DNA of 64,000 bases from Arthrobacter sp. CDRTa11 (GCF_026427775.1 NZ_CP044532.1:1054001-1118000), one strand, 5' to 3'; positions 52,450 to 62,643 are shown, numbered from the stretch's first letter. Notes: a model not told the origin generated them from the sequence alone. Translations and numbers: made by a program.

Positions 52450-55047
52450 TTATCGGTGTTGGCTGGTGGCCAGCTGGGGAAGTGCCGCGGACAGATAAGG
52501 CGCGGTGCGGCTGTGCGCAGACCGTGCGACGTCGGCGGCGGTTCCGGCTGCAACGATCCTGCCGCCGGCGTCCCCACCGGACGGACCCATGTCAATGACC
52601 CAGTCGGCAGCTGCAACCACGGCCATCTCGTGTTCCACCACTATGACGGTGTTGCCGCTGTCCACCAGGCTGTGGAGCTGGGCCATGAGCAGCTGGACGT
52701 CGGCGGGGTGGAGCCCGGTGGTGGGCTCGTCCAAGAGGTAGAGGGTATGGCCGCGCTGGGCCCGCTGAAGCTCGGTGGCGAGCTTGATGCGCTGCGCCTC
52801 GCCGCCGGAGAGTTCAGTGGCCGGCTGGCCCAGCCGGAGGTAGCCCAGGCCGACGTCCCGGAGGCTCTTCAGGCTGCGCGCCGCGGCCGGAATATCGGCA
52901 AGGAACGCGGCGGCAGCGTCCACCGTCAGACGCAGCACCTCGGCCACGTTCTTCCCCCGGTACGTTACCTCCAGGGTTTCCGGGTTGTATCGGGAACCGC
53001 CGCACTCCGGGCACGGGCCGTAGCTGCCCGGGAGGAAAAGCAATTCCACTGCCACAAAGCCTTCGCCCTGGCAGGTTTCGCAGCGGCCCCCGGGTACGTT
53101 GAAGGAGAACCTCCCGGCGCCGAACCGGCTTACCCGGGCCTGTTCCGTGGCCGCGAATTCCTTCCGCACAGTGTCGAACAGTCCTGTGTAAGTTGCGAGG
53201 TTGGAACGCGGTGTGCGCCCAATGGGCTTCTGGTCCACGGTGACGAGCCTGTCGATCCGGTCGGTGCCGCTGACCGGACCCACCGACAACGGTGTGGCAG
53301 GACCCGGTTCGTCCGGCCCTGCCGGCTGCCCAGCCTTTGCCGATGATGCAGACTGCTGGGGCTTGAGGCCGGATCCCACCACCTCCCCCAGGACATGGGT
53401 CACCAAAGTGGACTTGCCGGACCCGGACACCCCTGTGACAGCCGTCAAGACGCCCAACGGGAAGCACGCGTAAAGATCCTTGAGGTTGTGCCGGCTGATG
53501 CCTGCCAGCTCCAGCCAGCCATCGGGCTCCCTGGCCCCGCCCGCACGCGGTGCGCCGCCTTCACCCGGCATCGTGTCGCCGTCGACGGTGCCGCCGTCGA
53601 ACAGGAATGGGCGGGTCACCGATTCCTTGATGGCCGCCAGGCCGGCAACGGGCCCGCTGTAGAGCACTTCGCCGCCGCCTTCCCCTGCCCCGGGGCCCAC
53701 GTCCACCAGCCAGTCAGCCCGGCGGACCACATCCATGTTGTGTTCCACCACGAACACCGAGTTGCCGGAGGCCTTGAGCTGGTCCAGAACGGCAAGGAGC
53801 GGCTCGGCATCGGCCGGATGCAGGCCGGCGGACGGCTCGTCCAGCACGTAGATCACGCCAAACAGCCCCGACCGGAGCTGGGTGGCGATCCGCAGCCGCT
53901 GCATCTCGCCGGGGGAAAGGGTGGGGGTGGCGCGGCCCAGCGCCAGGTAACCCAGGCCCAGCTCCAAGAGAACAGTAATGCGCTGCAGGAGGTCCGCAGT
54001 GATGGCAACCGCGACCTCGTTTTCCTCGCCGGAGGACTGCCGGCGGGACGCCGTTCCGGCCTCCTTCAGCCCCGCGGTGGGACGGAGGATCTCGGCCAAC
54101 TCCACCATCGGCGCCGCGCTGAGTTCGGCGATGTTCCGGCCGGCAAAGGAAACGGCGAGGGCCTCTGGCCCGAGCCCCGTTCCGCCGCAGCGCTGACACG
54201 GGCCCGATTCCATAAACGCCAGGACACGCTCACGCATGGCAGCGCTCTGGGAGTCCGCCAAAGTGTGAAGGACGTAGCTTTTGGCGCTCCAGAAGCGGCC
54301 CTTGTAGGGTTTGGCCACACGGTCGCGCTCGGGGGTGACTTCGACAACTGGCTGCTCCTCCGTGAACAGGATCCAGTCGCGCTGTTTCCGGGGCAGTTTC
54401 CGCCAGGGCACGTCCACGTCGTAGCCCAGGTGGCTGAGGATGTCGCGGAGGTTCTTGCCCTGCCAAGCACCCGGCCAGGCCGCGATGGCACCCTCCCGGA
54501 TGGTCAATGCAGGGTCAGGAACCAGGGATGCCTCGCTGACGGTGTGAGCGACGCCCAGCCCGTGGCACTCGGCGCACGCACCGGCCGCGGTGTTCGGAGA
54601 AAAAGAATCGGAATCCAACTGCGCGGCGCCGGCCGGGTAGGTCCCGGCCCGTGAAAAGAGCATGCGGAGCGAATTGGAGAGCGTGGTCACCGTGCCTACC
54701 GTAGAGCGGCTGCTGGGTGCGCCGCGGCGCTGGTGAAGCGCGACGGCGGGAGGCAGCCCGGAGATCATCTCCACCTTTGGATTGTGGCCCTGCTGGATGA
54801 GGCGGCGAGCGTACGGGGCGACGGATTCAAAGTAGCGCCGCTGGGCTTCGGCGTAGATGGTGCCGAAGGCGAGAGACGACTTTCCCGAGCCGGAGACCCC
54901 TGTGAACGCCACGATGGCGTCCCGCGGCACATCCACGTTGACGTTCTGCAGGTTGTTCTCCCGCGCGCCCCGGACGCGCACGAAGCCATCCGAATGATGG
55001 TCAGGGGTGGGGAGGGAAAGATCGTCAGCCAGCCGGGGGTTCCGCAT
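52450..55047 (-). CDS. UvrA2-type excinuclease ABC subunit A paralogue
   Basis: 865 residues from ATG 55047, shorter than the about 950 of UvrA1. Two ABC modules: Walker [21 protein letters not shown] (about residue 50) and [16 protein letters not shown] (about 540); signatures [12 protein letters not shown] and [16 protein letters not shown]; Walker [15 protein letters not shown] and [14 protein letters not shown]. Zinc Cys pairs are in [16 protein letters not shown] and [18 protein letters not shown]. The UvrB-binding insertion seems missing, as in class II UvrA proteins linked to drug or DNA-damage tolerance. Divergent from the deaminase gene. Confidence 0.9.
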   Translation of the reverse strand: MRNPRLADDLSLPTPDHHSDGFVRVRGARENNLQNVNVDVPRDAIVAFTGVSGSGKSSLAFGTIYAEAQRRYFESVAPYARRLIQQGHNPKVEMISGLPPAVALHQRRGAPSSRSTVGTVTTLSNSLRMLFSRAGTYPAGAAQLDSDSFSPNTAAGACAECHGLGVAHTVSEASLVPDPALTIREGAIAAWPGAWQGKNLRDILSHLGYDVDVPWRKLPRKQRDWILFTEEQPVVEVTPERDRVAKPYKGRFWSAKSYVLHTLADSQSAAMRERVLAFMESGPCQRCGGTGLGPEALAVSFAGRNIAELSAAPMVELAEILRPTAGLKEAGTASRRQSSGEENEVAVAITADLLQRITVLLELGLGYLALGRATPTLSPGEMQRLRIATQLRSGLFGVIYVLDEPSAGLHPADAEPLLAVLDQLKASGNSVFVVEHNMDVVRRADWLVDVGPGAGEGGGEVLYSGPVAGLAAIKESVTRPFLFDGGTVDGDTMPGEGGAPRAGGAREPDGWLELAGISRHNLKDLYACFPLGVLTAVTGVSGSGKSTLVTHVLGEVVGSGLKPQQSASSAKAGQPAGPDEPGPATPLSVGPVSGTDRIDRLVTVDQKPIGRTPRSNLATYTGLFDTVRKEFAATEQARVSRFGAGRFSFNVPGGRCETCQGEGFVAVELLFLPGSYGPCPECGGSRYNPETLEVTYRGKNVAEVLRLTVDAAAAFLADIPAAARSLKSLRDVGLGYLRLGQPATELSGGEAQRIKLATELQRAQRGHTLYLLDEPTTGLHPADVQLLMAQLHSLVDSGNTVIVVEHEMAVVAAADWVIDMGPSGGDAGGRIVAAGTAADVARSAHSRTAPYLSAALPQLATSQHR

Positions 55048-55095
55048 TGGTCCGACTCTAGCCGCGAACCGGCCGGCGGGCGATATCCTGACCCG

Positions 55096-56190
55096 ATGGA
55101 CAATCACCGGGACACAGCCCCCAATCCGCTTACCGAGCCGGAACTTCCTGCCACGGAACTTCCTGCCACGGGACTTCCAGTCGCGGATCTGGCCGGGGCC
55201 GAAGCGGTTGTGAGGATCCTCCCCATCGCCGAACTGCACCTTCACATCGAAGGGACCCTTCAGCCGGAACTGATTTTTGAACTGGCGGAGCGCAATGGCA
55301 TCACGCTGCCCTACTCGGGGTTGGACGAGTTGCGCGGACTCTATGAATTCAGTGACCTCCAGTCCTTCCTGGATCTTTACTACGCCAACATGGCGGTCCT
55401 GCGGACGGAGCAGGACTTCGCGGACATGACCCGCGCCTACCTTGCCCGCGCCCAGGAAGCGGGGGTGCGGCACGCCGAGATCATGATGGACCCGCAGGCT
55501 CACCTTGCCCGCGGGGTCTCCCTGAAAACCTGCGTCAACGGTGTTGCGTCCGCTCTGGCAACCTCAGTTGAGGACTTCGGGATCTCCACGCTGCTGATTG
55601 CCGCCTTCCTGCGCGATCTGCCCGAGGAGTCGGCGCTGGAAGTCCTGGACGCCCTGCTGGCCATGAACGCCCCCATCGCCGCCATCGGCCTGGACTCGGC
55701 CGAGGTGGGCAACCCGCCCGCCAAATTCGAACGGCTTTTTGCGCGGGCGCGGGAAGCAGGCCTGCGGCTGACGGCGCACGCAGGGGAGGAGGGCCCGGCG
55801 TCGTACATTATTGATTCGCTGGACATCCTGGGAGTGGAGCGGATCGACCACGGCATCCGGTGCATGGACGATCCGGAGCTGGTGGAACGCCTGGTGGATG
55901 ATCGGATTCCGCTGACGGTCTGTCCCTTGTCCAACGTTCGGCTGCGGACCGTGGACACCTTGGCGGACCACCCGCTGCCGGCAATGCTGGCCGCCGGATT
56001 GAACGTGTCCGTCAACTCCGATGACCCGGCCTATTTCGGCGGATACGTGGATGATAACTTTGCGCAGCTGACGGCGGTGTTCGAACTGTCCGAGTTCGAC
56101 CGGGCCCGGCTCGCGGCCAACTCCATTCATTCCTCGTTCGCCTCCGAGGACCGGAAAGCCGAGCTCCTGGACGAGTTGAACGGCGGCTAG
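55096..56190 (+). CDS. Adenosine/adenine deaminase family protein
   Basis: 364 residues from ATG 55096. After an N-terminal repeat region (ELPAT ELPAT GLPVA), the zinc barrel starts IAELHLHIEGTLQPELIFEL (HxH). Other sites are LTAHAGEEG (about residue 230), RIDHGIR, VCPLSNVRL and SVNSDDPAYFGGY (about 305). The last motif, DDPAYFGGY, is more typical of adenine deaminase (ADE/Aah1 type) than adenosine deaminase, so adenine may be the substrate (inference). Acts in purine salvage. Confidence 0.88.
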   Translation: MDNHRDTAPNPLTEPELPATELPATGLPVADLAGAEAVVRILPIAELHLHIEGTLQPELIFELAERNGITLPYSGLDELRGLYEFSDLQSFLDLYYANMAVLRTEQDFADMTRAYLARAQEAGVRHAEIMMDPQAHLARGVSLKTCVNGVASALATSVEDFGISTLLIAAFLRDLPEESALEVLDALLAMNAPIAAIGLDSAEVGNPPAKFERLFARAREAGLRLTAHAGEEGPASYIIDSLDILGVERIDHGIRCMDDPELVERLVDDRIPLTVCPLSNVRLRTVDTLADHPLPAMLAAGLNVSVNSDDPAYFGGYVDDNFAQLTAVFELSEFDRARLAANSIHSSFASEDRKAELLDELNGG

Positions 56191-56213
56191 CGCCTGGGCT
56201 GAACGGCGGCCAG
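56177..56213. repeat. Direct repeat of the deaminase gene's 3' end
   Basis: TGAACGGCGGCTAG (56177-56190, ending in the TAG stop) recurs as TGAACGGCGGCCAG at 56200-56213. The rest of 56214-56526 shows no gene, only AT-richer sequence near 56440-56520 that probably holds the promoter of the next gene. Confidence 0.8.
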
Positions 56214-56526
56214 TCCAAGGGCGGACGCTTGGACCGTCCAGAGTTGATCCGGTTGCGCCTGCGTCACCTGACAGTGAGGAACATCAGGGCTGCTGCCGCG
56301 TGCCGCTAAACTGGTGCCGCAAGCGTGTCTGGGAAAAGGCCGGCGGCACCCACATTAGCGCTGCTGGGTTGAGCAAACAGCCCCCTACCCGAGACTCCCG
56401 CCTCACTTCGGTCCGAATCCGCTTCATAGTCGGTCACGACACGCAAAGTTAACCAATTCAAGTCGCGCGATGTAACAGGCTGTTGGCAAAATGCCTAGAG
56501 TCTAATCGCAATAAAAAAGGGGAATC

Positions 56527-57510
56527 ATGGCCAAGTCCATCGCAGAAAACACCTACCTTCGCCTCAAGACCGTGCTGGATGTCCTGACCGAAGGCGTGTG
56601 GTCCGGCGATGCGCTGAATGCCGGCGAGGTACTGGCGGAAGCCACAGCCCGCGTCCCGTTCAGCCCGCATGAGGCAGAACTGCTCAGCGGCGGCATTCCC
56701 CGCGGTCATAAGACGCTGACCTCCGCCACCGCAAAGCTGGTGAAGGCCGGCTGGCTGGTCAAGAGCCGTGCCGGCTGGATCATCACCGAGGAAGGCATGC
56801 GCGCCACCGTCGCGTTCCCGGATGTGGACTCCTTTACTGCAGCGGTCGACGCCGGCACGCCAGTTCCGGCGGACACACCGGTTCCGGCTGTCCCCGCCAA
56901 TTTTGTTTCGCCGAAGGCAGCCCGCGCAGAAGCCGCCGCGAAGACGGAAACAGTGAAAAAGACTCCGGCCAAGAAGGCTGCCGCCGCTAAGGCAACCGCC
57001 ACTAAAGAGACCGCGACGAAGGCAACCGCCACCAAGGCGCCAGCGAAGAAGGCGGCCGAAGCAGTGGGCAAGGCAGCCAAACTGATCGAGGACGCCGTGG
57101 AGCCCGTGGTCAAGGCCGTTCGTTCCCGCAAGACCTCGCCGAAGGCAAAGGCTGAAGCGCCCGCCCCGGATGCTTCGGCAGGGGCCGTTGCCACCGCCGT
57201 CGAAACGTTCCCGCAGCCCGAAGCCGTAGCCGTTGCCGGTGACTTCAACACTTTCCTGGGCGCACCGGAGAACTGGGCACCCCAGTACGACGAAGCCCAG
57301 ATGGAGCTCGACGTCCTGGACCAGCTGTGGAAGATCAGCGCGGAACTGCCTGCTGGCTACTACACGTTCAAGATCGCCCTGAACCGCTCCTGGCAGGAGA
57401 ACTACGGCGCCTTTGGTGCATTCGACGGACCCAACCACGAACTGCACCACGGTGGCGGCACTGTCACCATCCGCTACGACCACCGCACACGGGACATCAT
57501 CGTCAACTAA
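56527..57510 (+). CDS. Fusion of Mrr-N-like winged helix, histone-H1-like tail and X25 carbohydrate-binding module
   Basis: 327 residues. Residues 8-95 resemble the Mrr N-terminal winged helix (TLTSATAKLVKAGWLVKS and AGWIITEEG). Residues 128-212 are Ala/Lys/Thr-rich with KKTPAKKAA and TKATATKAP repeats, like histone H1/HU tails. Residues of about 232-327 match the X25 module of pullulanases (AVAGDFNTFLG, LWKISAELPAGYYTFKIALN, SWQENYGAFG, TIRYDHRTRDIIV). No secretion signal or catalytic domain is present, so it is probably a cytoplasmic, nucleic-acid-binding and possibly glycan-binding protein. I know no characterised relative. GGGGA precedes the start. Confidence 0.8.
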   Translation: MAKSIAENTYLRLKTVLDVLTEGVWSGDALNAGEVLAEATARVPFSPHEAELLSGGIPRGHKTLTSATAKLVKAGWLVKSRAGWIITEEGMRATVAFPDVDSFTAAVDAGTPVPADTPVPAVPANFVSPKAARAEAAAKTETVKKTPAKKAAAAKATATKETATKATATKAPAKKAAEAVGKAAKLIEDAVEPVVKAVRSRKTSPKAKAEAPAPDASAGAVATAVETFPQPEAVAVAGDFNTFLGAPENWAPQYDEAQMELDVLDQLWKISAELPAGYYTFKIALNRSWQENYGAFGAFDGPNHELHHGGGTVTIRYDHRTRDIIVN

Positions 57511-57517
57511 CCTCACG

Positions 57518-57552
57518 CAGAACCCCGCGGACCTACTGTCCGCGGGGTTCTG
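57518..57552 (+). terminator. Terminator after the X25 fusion gene
   Basis: 14-bp perfect stem (57518-57531 with 57539-57552), 7-base loop, followed by TCGTTGTT. Confidence 0.85.
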
Positions 57553-57591
57553 TCGTTGTTGCCAGGGGAGGCGGGGCCCATGCGGCGCGGA

Positions 57592-57676
57592 GGAATCCTT
57601 GACTGCGCGGGAATCCTTGACCGCGTTCGGATCCCTGACTGCGCCCAATCCTGACCGCACCCGAGTCCTTGACTTG
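57592..57676. repeat. Degenerate 17-20-bp repeats (AATCCTTGACYGCGC)
   Basis: About five imperfect copies, beginning near 57594, 57612, 57630, 57647 and 57665, between the X25 fusion gene and yceI. Several contain TTGAC, resembling -35 boxes. Confidence 0.65.
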
Positions 57677-57743
57677 GGCTTGCTGCTGAAGCACTGTGGA
57701 TTTGGTCGCTGTGGCCGGTTTCCACCGATTCAGGAGATGCAAA

Positions 57744-58289
57744 ATGACTCTTCCCTCAGGCCTTACCCCGGGCGTTTGGACGCTGGATATGTCCCACAGC
57801 GAGATCGGATTTACGGTCCGGCACGCCGGCATCAGCAAAGTGCGTGGACGTTTCACTGAGGCGAGTGCAGAGGCCCACATTGGCCAATCCCTGGCGGAAT
57901 CGTCGCTCCATGCCACCGTCAAGACGTCCAGCTTCGATTCCGGTGACGCCAACCGGGACGCCCACGTCCGTGGGGCGGACTTCTTCGACGTGGAGAATCA
58001 CCCCGAGATGACTTTCCGTGCCACATCCGTGGAGGGCGACGGCGAGGACTACAACCTCACGGGCGACCTCACCATCCGGGGAATCACCAAGCCCGTGGAA
58101 CTGGAGGTGGAATTCACCGGTGTGGCCGTGGACCCCTTCGGTGCCACCCGTGCCGGTTTCTCCGCCGAGGCCGAGATCAGCCGCAAGGAGTTTGGCCTCA
58201 CGTGGAACGCAGCCTTGGAAACCGGAGGATTCCTGGTCAGCGACAAGGTGAAAATCAACGTCGAGGCTGCCTTGGTGAAGCAGTCCTGA
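57744..58289 (+). CDS. YceI-family lipocalin-like protein
   Basis: 181 residues from ATG 57744 with AGGAG 8 bases upstream. YceI signatures: GVWTLDMSHSEIGFTVRHAGISKVRG at the start, the NRDAHVRGADFFDVENHPEMTF segment near residue 70, and GDLTIRGITKPVELEVEF. The beta barrel binds isoprenoid-like lipids. There is no signal peptide, as for other cytoplasmic actinobacterial YceI proteins. Confidence 0.93.
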   Translation: MTLPSGLTPGVWTLDMSHSEIGFTVRHAGISKVRGRFTEASAEAHIGQSLAESSLHATVKTSSFDSGDANRDAHVRGADFFDVENHPEMTFRATSVEGDGEDYNLTGDLTIRGITKPVELEVEFTGVAVDPFGATRAGFSAEAEISRKEFGLTWNAALETGGFLVSDKVKINVEAALVKQS

Positions 58290-58293
58290 AGCA

Positions 58294-58608
58294 ATGAACC
58301 CTGGCGTTCCAGCGAACCAGGACATGCCGGCGGCCGACAGTGTCCGGCTCTCCGCGCGCGTTTTTGGGATAGTGCAGGGCGTGGGGTTCCGCTACTGGAC
58401 CATGGGCAAGGCCGACGAACTGGGCCTGACCGGGTTGGTGCGGAACCTCGCCGACGGATCCGTGGACGTGGTGGCCGAAGGCCCCGAAGAGCGCATCCAG
58501 GACTTCCTGGACTGGCTGAAGTCGGACAAAACCCCCGGCCGCGTGGAGCGGGTGGAAGACTCCATCTCTGCGGCCGAAGGAACGTTCCGGGACTTCAGGG
58601 CGCGCTGA
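58294..58608 (+). CDS. Acylphosphatase
   Basis: 104 residues. The active-site loop VFGIVQGVGFRYWT (consensus GxVQGVGFRxxT, with the phosphate-binding Arg) and GLVRNLADGSVDVVAEG (catalytic Asn) are both present. It hydrolyses acyl phosphates in the cytoplasm. The start is 4 bases after the yceI stop, so the two are co-transcribed. The first 15 residues are an extension relative to the family. Confidence 0.93.
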   Translation: MNPGVPANQDMPAADSVRLSARVFGIVQGVGFRYWTMGKADELGLTGLVRNLADGSVDVVAEGPEERIQDFLDWLKSDKTPGRVERVEDSISAAEGTFRDFRAR

Positions 58609-58717
58609 CACCCAACCCCAACCCGGGTTCTTGAGCCGGGATCACGCCGGTAAGCACCAGCCCAAGCAAGTCGCGCTAACTGTCGCTCTCCGCGCTCAAA
58701 ACGACTGCCCGCGCGAC

Positions 58718-61700
58718 CTATTTGGATGGACGGGGTGCTGACCGTGGGCTCAGGCCGATAAAGGCACCCAACTCTTCCAGGGCCCGGGGCCGCGCCGGCA
58801 TGTAGTTGGTGAGCTCAGGGGAGCGGACAATCACGGCACGCCACTGGGCCCGGGAGATGGCGACGTTAATGCGGTTCCTGTTCAGTAGGAACTCAGCCCC
58901 GCGGGGAGCTTCTGCCACGGCCGAGCATGCCATGGACACCAACACCACCGGCGCCTGCTGTCCCTGGAATTTGTCCACCGTGCCTACCCGGACGCCGCCC
59001 AGGCCGGCCTGCTCCAACGTGTGCCGGATCAGCTGGACCTGGGCGTTGTAGGCGGCCACCACCAGGACGTCTTCCGGGCTGAGCGGCCGGATGGGCGTGT
59101 CCGCGCCGGGAACCCATTTCAGTCCAATATGCCGCTGGGCCTGCCGGACAACCTCCGCCGCCTCTTCAGGAGAGCACGTGGTGTTTCCGGTGTGGTCCAC
59201 CAACACCGTCTCCACCCCCGGAGGCAGTTCGGCGAGCCGGCGGGAGGAGGCGGCCGGAGCAGATTCAAGCTTGCCGTCGTAACTCAGGAGCGACACGGAC
59301 CGGCACAGCTCCGGGTGCATCCGCCAGCTGTCCGCCAGGAAGTACCCCAACTCCTCGGGCAGCGTGGGGTTTCCGGCAGCGAGCCAGCCCAGGGCCGACT
59401 CATCCACCGGCTCCGGGTGCGAACCCTGCGTGACCTGGGGAAGCTGCTGCGGATCGCCCAGGAGGAGGAGCCGCTTGGCAGACCGGGCCACCGCAAGGGT
59501 ATTGGCCAGCGAGAACTGGCCCGCCTCATCAATCACCAGCAGATCCAGCGCGCCGGCAGGGACAGATTTTCCCGTCATGGTCCACGCCGTGCCGCCCACC
59601 AGGCAGCCGCCCGGGGAGTCCAGCAGCGCGGCAACGTCGTCGTCGGATGTGCGGTGCCACAGGACGTCGTGGGGGGTGGACAGCTTCTTGGCCACGCGGC
59701 CGGGGTTGACTCCTGCCGTTTCGATCGCGGTGCACAGCATGTTCTCCACCACGGCGTGGGACTGGCCTACCACTCCGATCTTCCAGCCGGCCTCCACCAG
59801 GCGGGCAATCACGTGCGAGCCCACGTACGTTTTGCCGGTGCCCGGAGGGCCCTGCACGGCAAGGTAGGAGTGGTCCAGGTCCATCAGCGAGGTGGTAATT
59901 GCCGTTGCGTAATCGGCCGCGCCGTGAGCATCGGGCCCGACGGCGGCGGGCCCCGGGAGAGAACGGAACCTGGGCGGGAGCTTCCGCAGGATGTCCAGCC
60001 CCGGATGGTCCGGCAAAACTGGCACCGACGTCCCTACTGCCTGGGCCAGCTCGGCCAGGGCGGCCTCGATGCTGGCCGTACGCAGTGGCTGGTCCTCGGT
60101 CAGGGCAACGGGGATATGAGGGTACGCGGGGACCTTGCCTGTCTCCTTCTCCTCGATGGTGATGATGGTCCGGCCAGGGATGACCGGATGGTCCTGCACG
60201 TCGGTGACCAGGGTTCCGAAAGTGTATCCCCGGGCTGTGGTGCTGCCTTGGGGTTCGTCCATTCCGTCAGGGAGAGGGGCCTCGTACAACCGGCACCAGG
60301 TGCTTCCGGGCTTGAAATCCGAACCTTCACTCATGGTCCCGGTCAGTTTCAGGGTGCGGGTCTGCATCCGAGCCCTCGGCCCGGACAACGTCCAGTCCCT
60401 GAGCACCTCGGCTGTATCCACCACAAACACGTTGCGGTGATCGGACCAGCGATCAATCTCGGATTCGGTGCGGTCAAAGTGTTCCCACCAAAACTGCTTC
60501 CGCTCCCGCCGGTGATACCCGGTGGCCGCGGCTACCATGGCGATGGCCTGCTCATCCCGGGTCCAGGGCCTGTTGTCCGGCAGCAACGCCAGGTAGTCCC
60601 GGAGGCGCATCTCCTCGGGAGTTGGTTCCGCTTCGACGATCGATACCGCCTCGGCAACCGCAGGCGGCAGCGGCACTGTTGGGCCGCCGTCGGGCTTTCC
60701 GGCAGGGCTTAGCGCGGCAGGGCTTAGCCCGGCAGTGATCGGTCCGGCAGCGGGAGTGGTGGAGCGACCGTTATGGGAGGAACGCAGTCCCAGGAGCCAG
60801 TCGCGGAGCCTCAGGGTGGAAAGGCAGTCGTACTCGTTGTAGTCGGAGATGGAGGCAAGGATCTCGGCTGCCTTGGCGGCGTCGCCGTCTTCCCTGGCCG
60901 CGGAATAGCCGGCGTATGCCACCACGGAGGCGCCGGCGTCCTTGACGTCACCGGACCGCAGATGGTCCCCCATGTAGAGGGGCTCGAGTTTCTTGATGGA
61001 ATAGGACCGCTCCGAGATGCGCAGCGAATGCCGGGCCGTGGCGTACAGATCCACCAGGACCCCTTCCCGGAGCCAGTTGTCCACGGTGTCCTCACCGGCC
61101 AGGTGGGTAACCGACAGGTTCCGGAGCGCTGACTTCTCATAGGCGGCATAGTGGTAGACGTGCATGTCCGGGTACCTGCGCCTGCGCTCTTCCACGTAGT
61201 CCAGAAAGTCCAGGAAGGCCTGCCGTTCCTCGGAGCGGGAGTGCGCCCAGAACGGACGGAACACGGGCTTGCGGCTCTCAATGGCAGAGGCAGACGGGTC
61301 AGCGGCGGAATCGGGCGCCTCGATCACCCCGAACAGGTACTCCAGCCCCCATCTGCCGGTGGCGGGATCCTGCCAGAGGGGATCGCCCTCGAAGTCGAAG
61401 AAGATGTCACCGGGGCTGGGCGCCGGGATGGAGGCCAGGGCGTTCTCCGGAAGTACCTTGAACGCGACGGTGTGTTCCTCGCCGTCCTTCACGAACGTCC
61501 GTGAGCCGTCTGGAGTGTCGCGGCCAAGCTGCATCCGGGCCTGGTCGCGCAGCCGGACCACGGAACCTGTGGCCTGGGCGGAAGGAAGGTCTGCCAGTTC
61601 ATCGATGGTGGTGATGCCGTCGGCGATGAGTTTCTTGCGCCGGGAGGAGCTCATGCCGCCTACCATCAGGAGGTCGCGGTGGGACTGGACCTGCTCCGCG

Positions 61701-62500
61701 CAGTAGTTGCAGCGCCCGCAGCAGGTGATGTCCTTCTGCAGCCACTGGACCGGTGAATCCCCGTCACGGTGCGAGCCCGTGAGGGTGCGGAAGCGGTCGC
61801 GGCGCTCGCGGAAAACAGGCAGGAGGTCGGTGAGCGAATGCACGCTGCGGACGTAATCGCCGTCCACCACCGCGCCCAACACCAGGGTGACTTTGGGTGA
61901 CGGTTCAAGCCCCATCCCGATCAGTTGGTCACCATACGCGGCAAGCTGGAGGAGCGCGCCCGCCTTTGCGTGCCTGGCCAGCTTGGTATCCCAGACTTCG
62001 TAGCGCCCCGGGTTTCCGGTTCCGGCGGCCTCATTGACGATGAAGTCCGCGTACCCCAGGAATTCTCCATCGAAGAACGTGGCCTGGAAGACGACGTCGG
62101 CCCCGGCCCGGAGAGCAAGTTCCGTTTCCGCCTGCTTGGCCAGGAGGTCCGCGCGCGCGTTCTGGCCGCGGTGGATGGAATAAACGCCGGAACCTCGGTT
62201 GGCGTCCCATTCCCCGTACTGGTCGATAAGGCCGGCCAGCACCTTGGCCTCGTGTTCGTCGCCGAGGGCACCGGCACGCCGCTGCATTTCGTCGTCGGGA
62301 AACACAGCCTTGGGAGAGCGTCCCAGTTTCTCGTCCAGGATCCGGAGCGTGCGGTACTCGCACTCGCTGGCGGCCACGAGGTCGCTCGCGGAGAACACCA
62401 GATCGGCCGGCCCGCCCGTGCCGGGATCAGTGTTGCCGGCCTTAGCGCTGGCAGGAGCCACGCTGGCAGGATCGATGCTGGCAGAATCGAGCAGGAACAA
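58718..62500 (-). CDS. TM0106-family RecB-like nuclease fused to a superfamily 1 helicase
   Basis: 1260 residues from a TTG start with GGGGAGG 5 bases upstream. N-terminal RecB-like nuclease domain with an iron-sulfur-type Cys set (CCGRCNYCAEQ, about residue 280) and YEVWDTKLARHAKAG; a middle RNase H-like TM0106 domain (GDIFFDFEGDPLWQ, about 370); and a DNA2/NAM7-type helicase: Walker A AVQGPPGTGKTYVGSHV (about 875), LLVIDEAGQF (about 990), GDPQQLPQV, and a C-terminal TVDKFQGQQAPVVLVSM. Probably processes DNA or RNA ends. The N-terminus carries 15-bp repeats. Confidence 0.9.
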   Translation of the reverse strand: MFLLDSASIDPASVAPASAKAGNTDPGTGGPADLVFSASDLVAASECEYRTLRILDEKLGRSPKAVFPDDEMQRRAGALGDEHEAKVLAGLIDQYGEWDANRGSGVYSIHRGQNARADLLAKQAETELALRAGADVVFQATFFDGEFLGYADFIVNEAAGTGNPGRYEVWDTKLARHAKAGALLQLAAYGDQLIGMGLEPSPKVTLVLGAVVDGDYVRSVHSLTDLLPVFRERRDRFRTLTGSHRDGDSPVQWLQKDITCCGRCNYCAEQVQSHRDLLMVGGMSSSRRKKLIADGITTIDELADLPSAQATGSVVRLRDQARMQLGRDTPDGSRTFVKDGEEHTVAFKVLPENALASIPAPSPGDIFFDFEGDPLWQDPATGRWGLEYLFGVIEAPDSAADPSASAIESRKPVFRPFWAHSRSEERQAFLDFLDYVEERRRRYPDMHVYHYAAYEKSALRNLSVTHLAGEDTVDNWLREGVLVDLYATARHSLRISERSYSIKKLEPLYMGDHLRSGDVKDAGASVVAYAGYSAAREDGDAAKAAEILASISDYNEYDCLSTLRLRDWLLGLRSSHNGRSTTPAAGPITAGLSPAALSPAGKPDGGPTVPLPPAVAEAVSIVEAEPTPEEMRLRDYLALLPDNRPWTRDEQAIAMVAAATGYHRRERKQFWWEHFDRTESEIDRWSDHRNVFVVDTAEVLRDWTLSGPRARMQTRTLKLTGTMSEGSDFKPGSTWCRLYEAPLPDGMDEPQGSTTARGYTFGTLVTDVQDHPVIPGRTIITIEEKETGKVPAYPHIPVALTEDQPLRTASIEAALAELAQAVGTSVPVLPDHPGLDILRKLPPRFRSLPGPAAVGPDAHGAADYATAITTSLMDLDHSYLAVQGPPGTGKTYVGSHVIARLVEAGWKIGVVGQSHAVVENMLCTAIETAGVNPGRVAKKLSTPHDVLWHRTSDDDVAALLDSPGGCLVGGTAWTMTGKSVPAGALDLLVIDEAGQFSLANTLAVARSAKRLLLLGDPQQLPQVTQGSHPEPVDESALGWLAAGNPTLPEELGYFLADSWRMHPELCRSVSLLSYDGKLESAPAASSRRLAELPPGVETVLVDHTGNTTCSPEEAAEVVRQAQRHIGLKWVPGADTPIRPLSPEDVLVVAAYNAQVQLIRHTLEQAGLGGVRVGTVDKFQGQQAPVVLVSMACSAVAEAPRGAEFLLNRNRINVAISRAQWRAVIVRSPELTNYMPARPRALEELGAFIGLSPRSAPRPSK
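62444..62488. repeat. 15-bp tandem repeat at the 5' end of the nuclease-helicase gene
   Basis: Three units (62444, 62459, 62474) encode, on the minus strand, DSASI, DPASV and APASA. Confidence 0.85.
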
Positions 62501-62643
62501 GGGGGCCTCCCCATTGACGGCTGGCCGGGGGATGGTTCCCTTGGCCTTGTCTTGAATCTAGCAAGAGGGGCTGACAATAACTGCTGCCGGCTTTGTGCTC
62601 CCGGACTGAGGCGCCCGCCCGTATAGGGCCCGGATTCGACGCG

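Noticed and set aside
58670..58730. GTCGCGC...GCGCGAC inverted repeat after the acylphosphatase gene as a third copy of the palindromic family
   Set aside because: Only 7 bp match and the GAACG and TGAGGCC blocks are absent.
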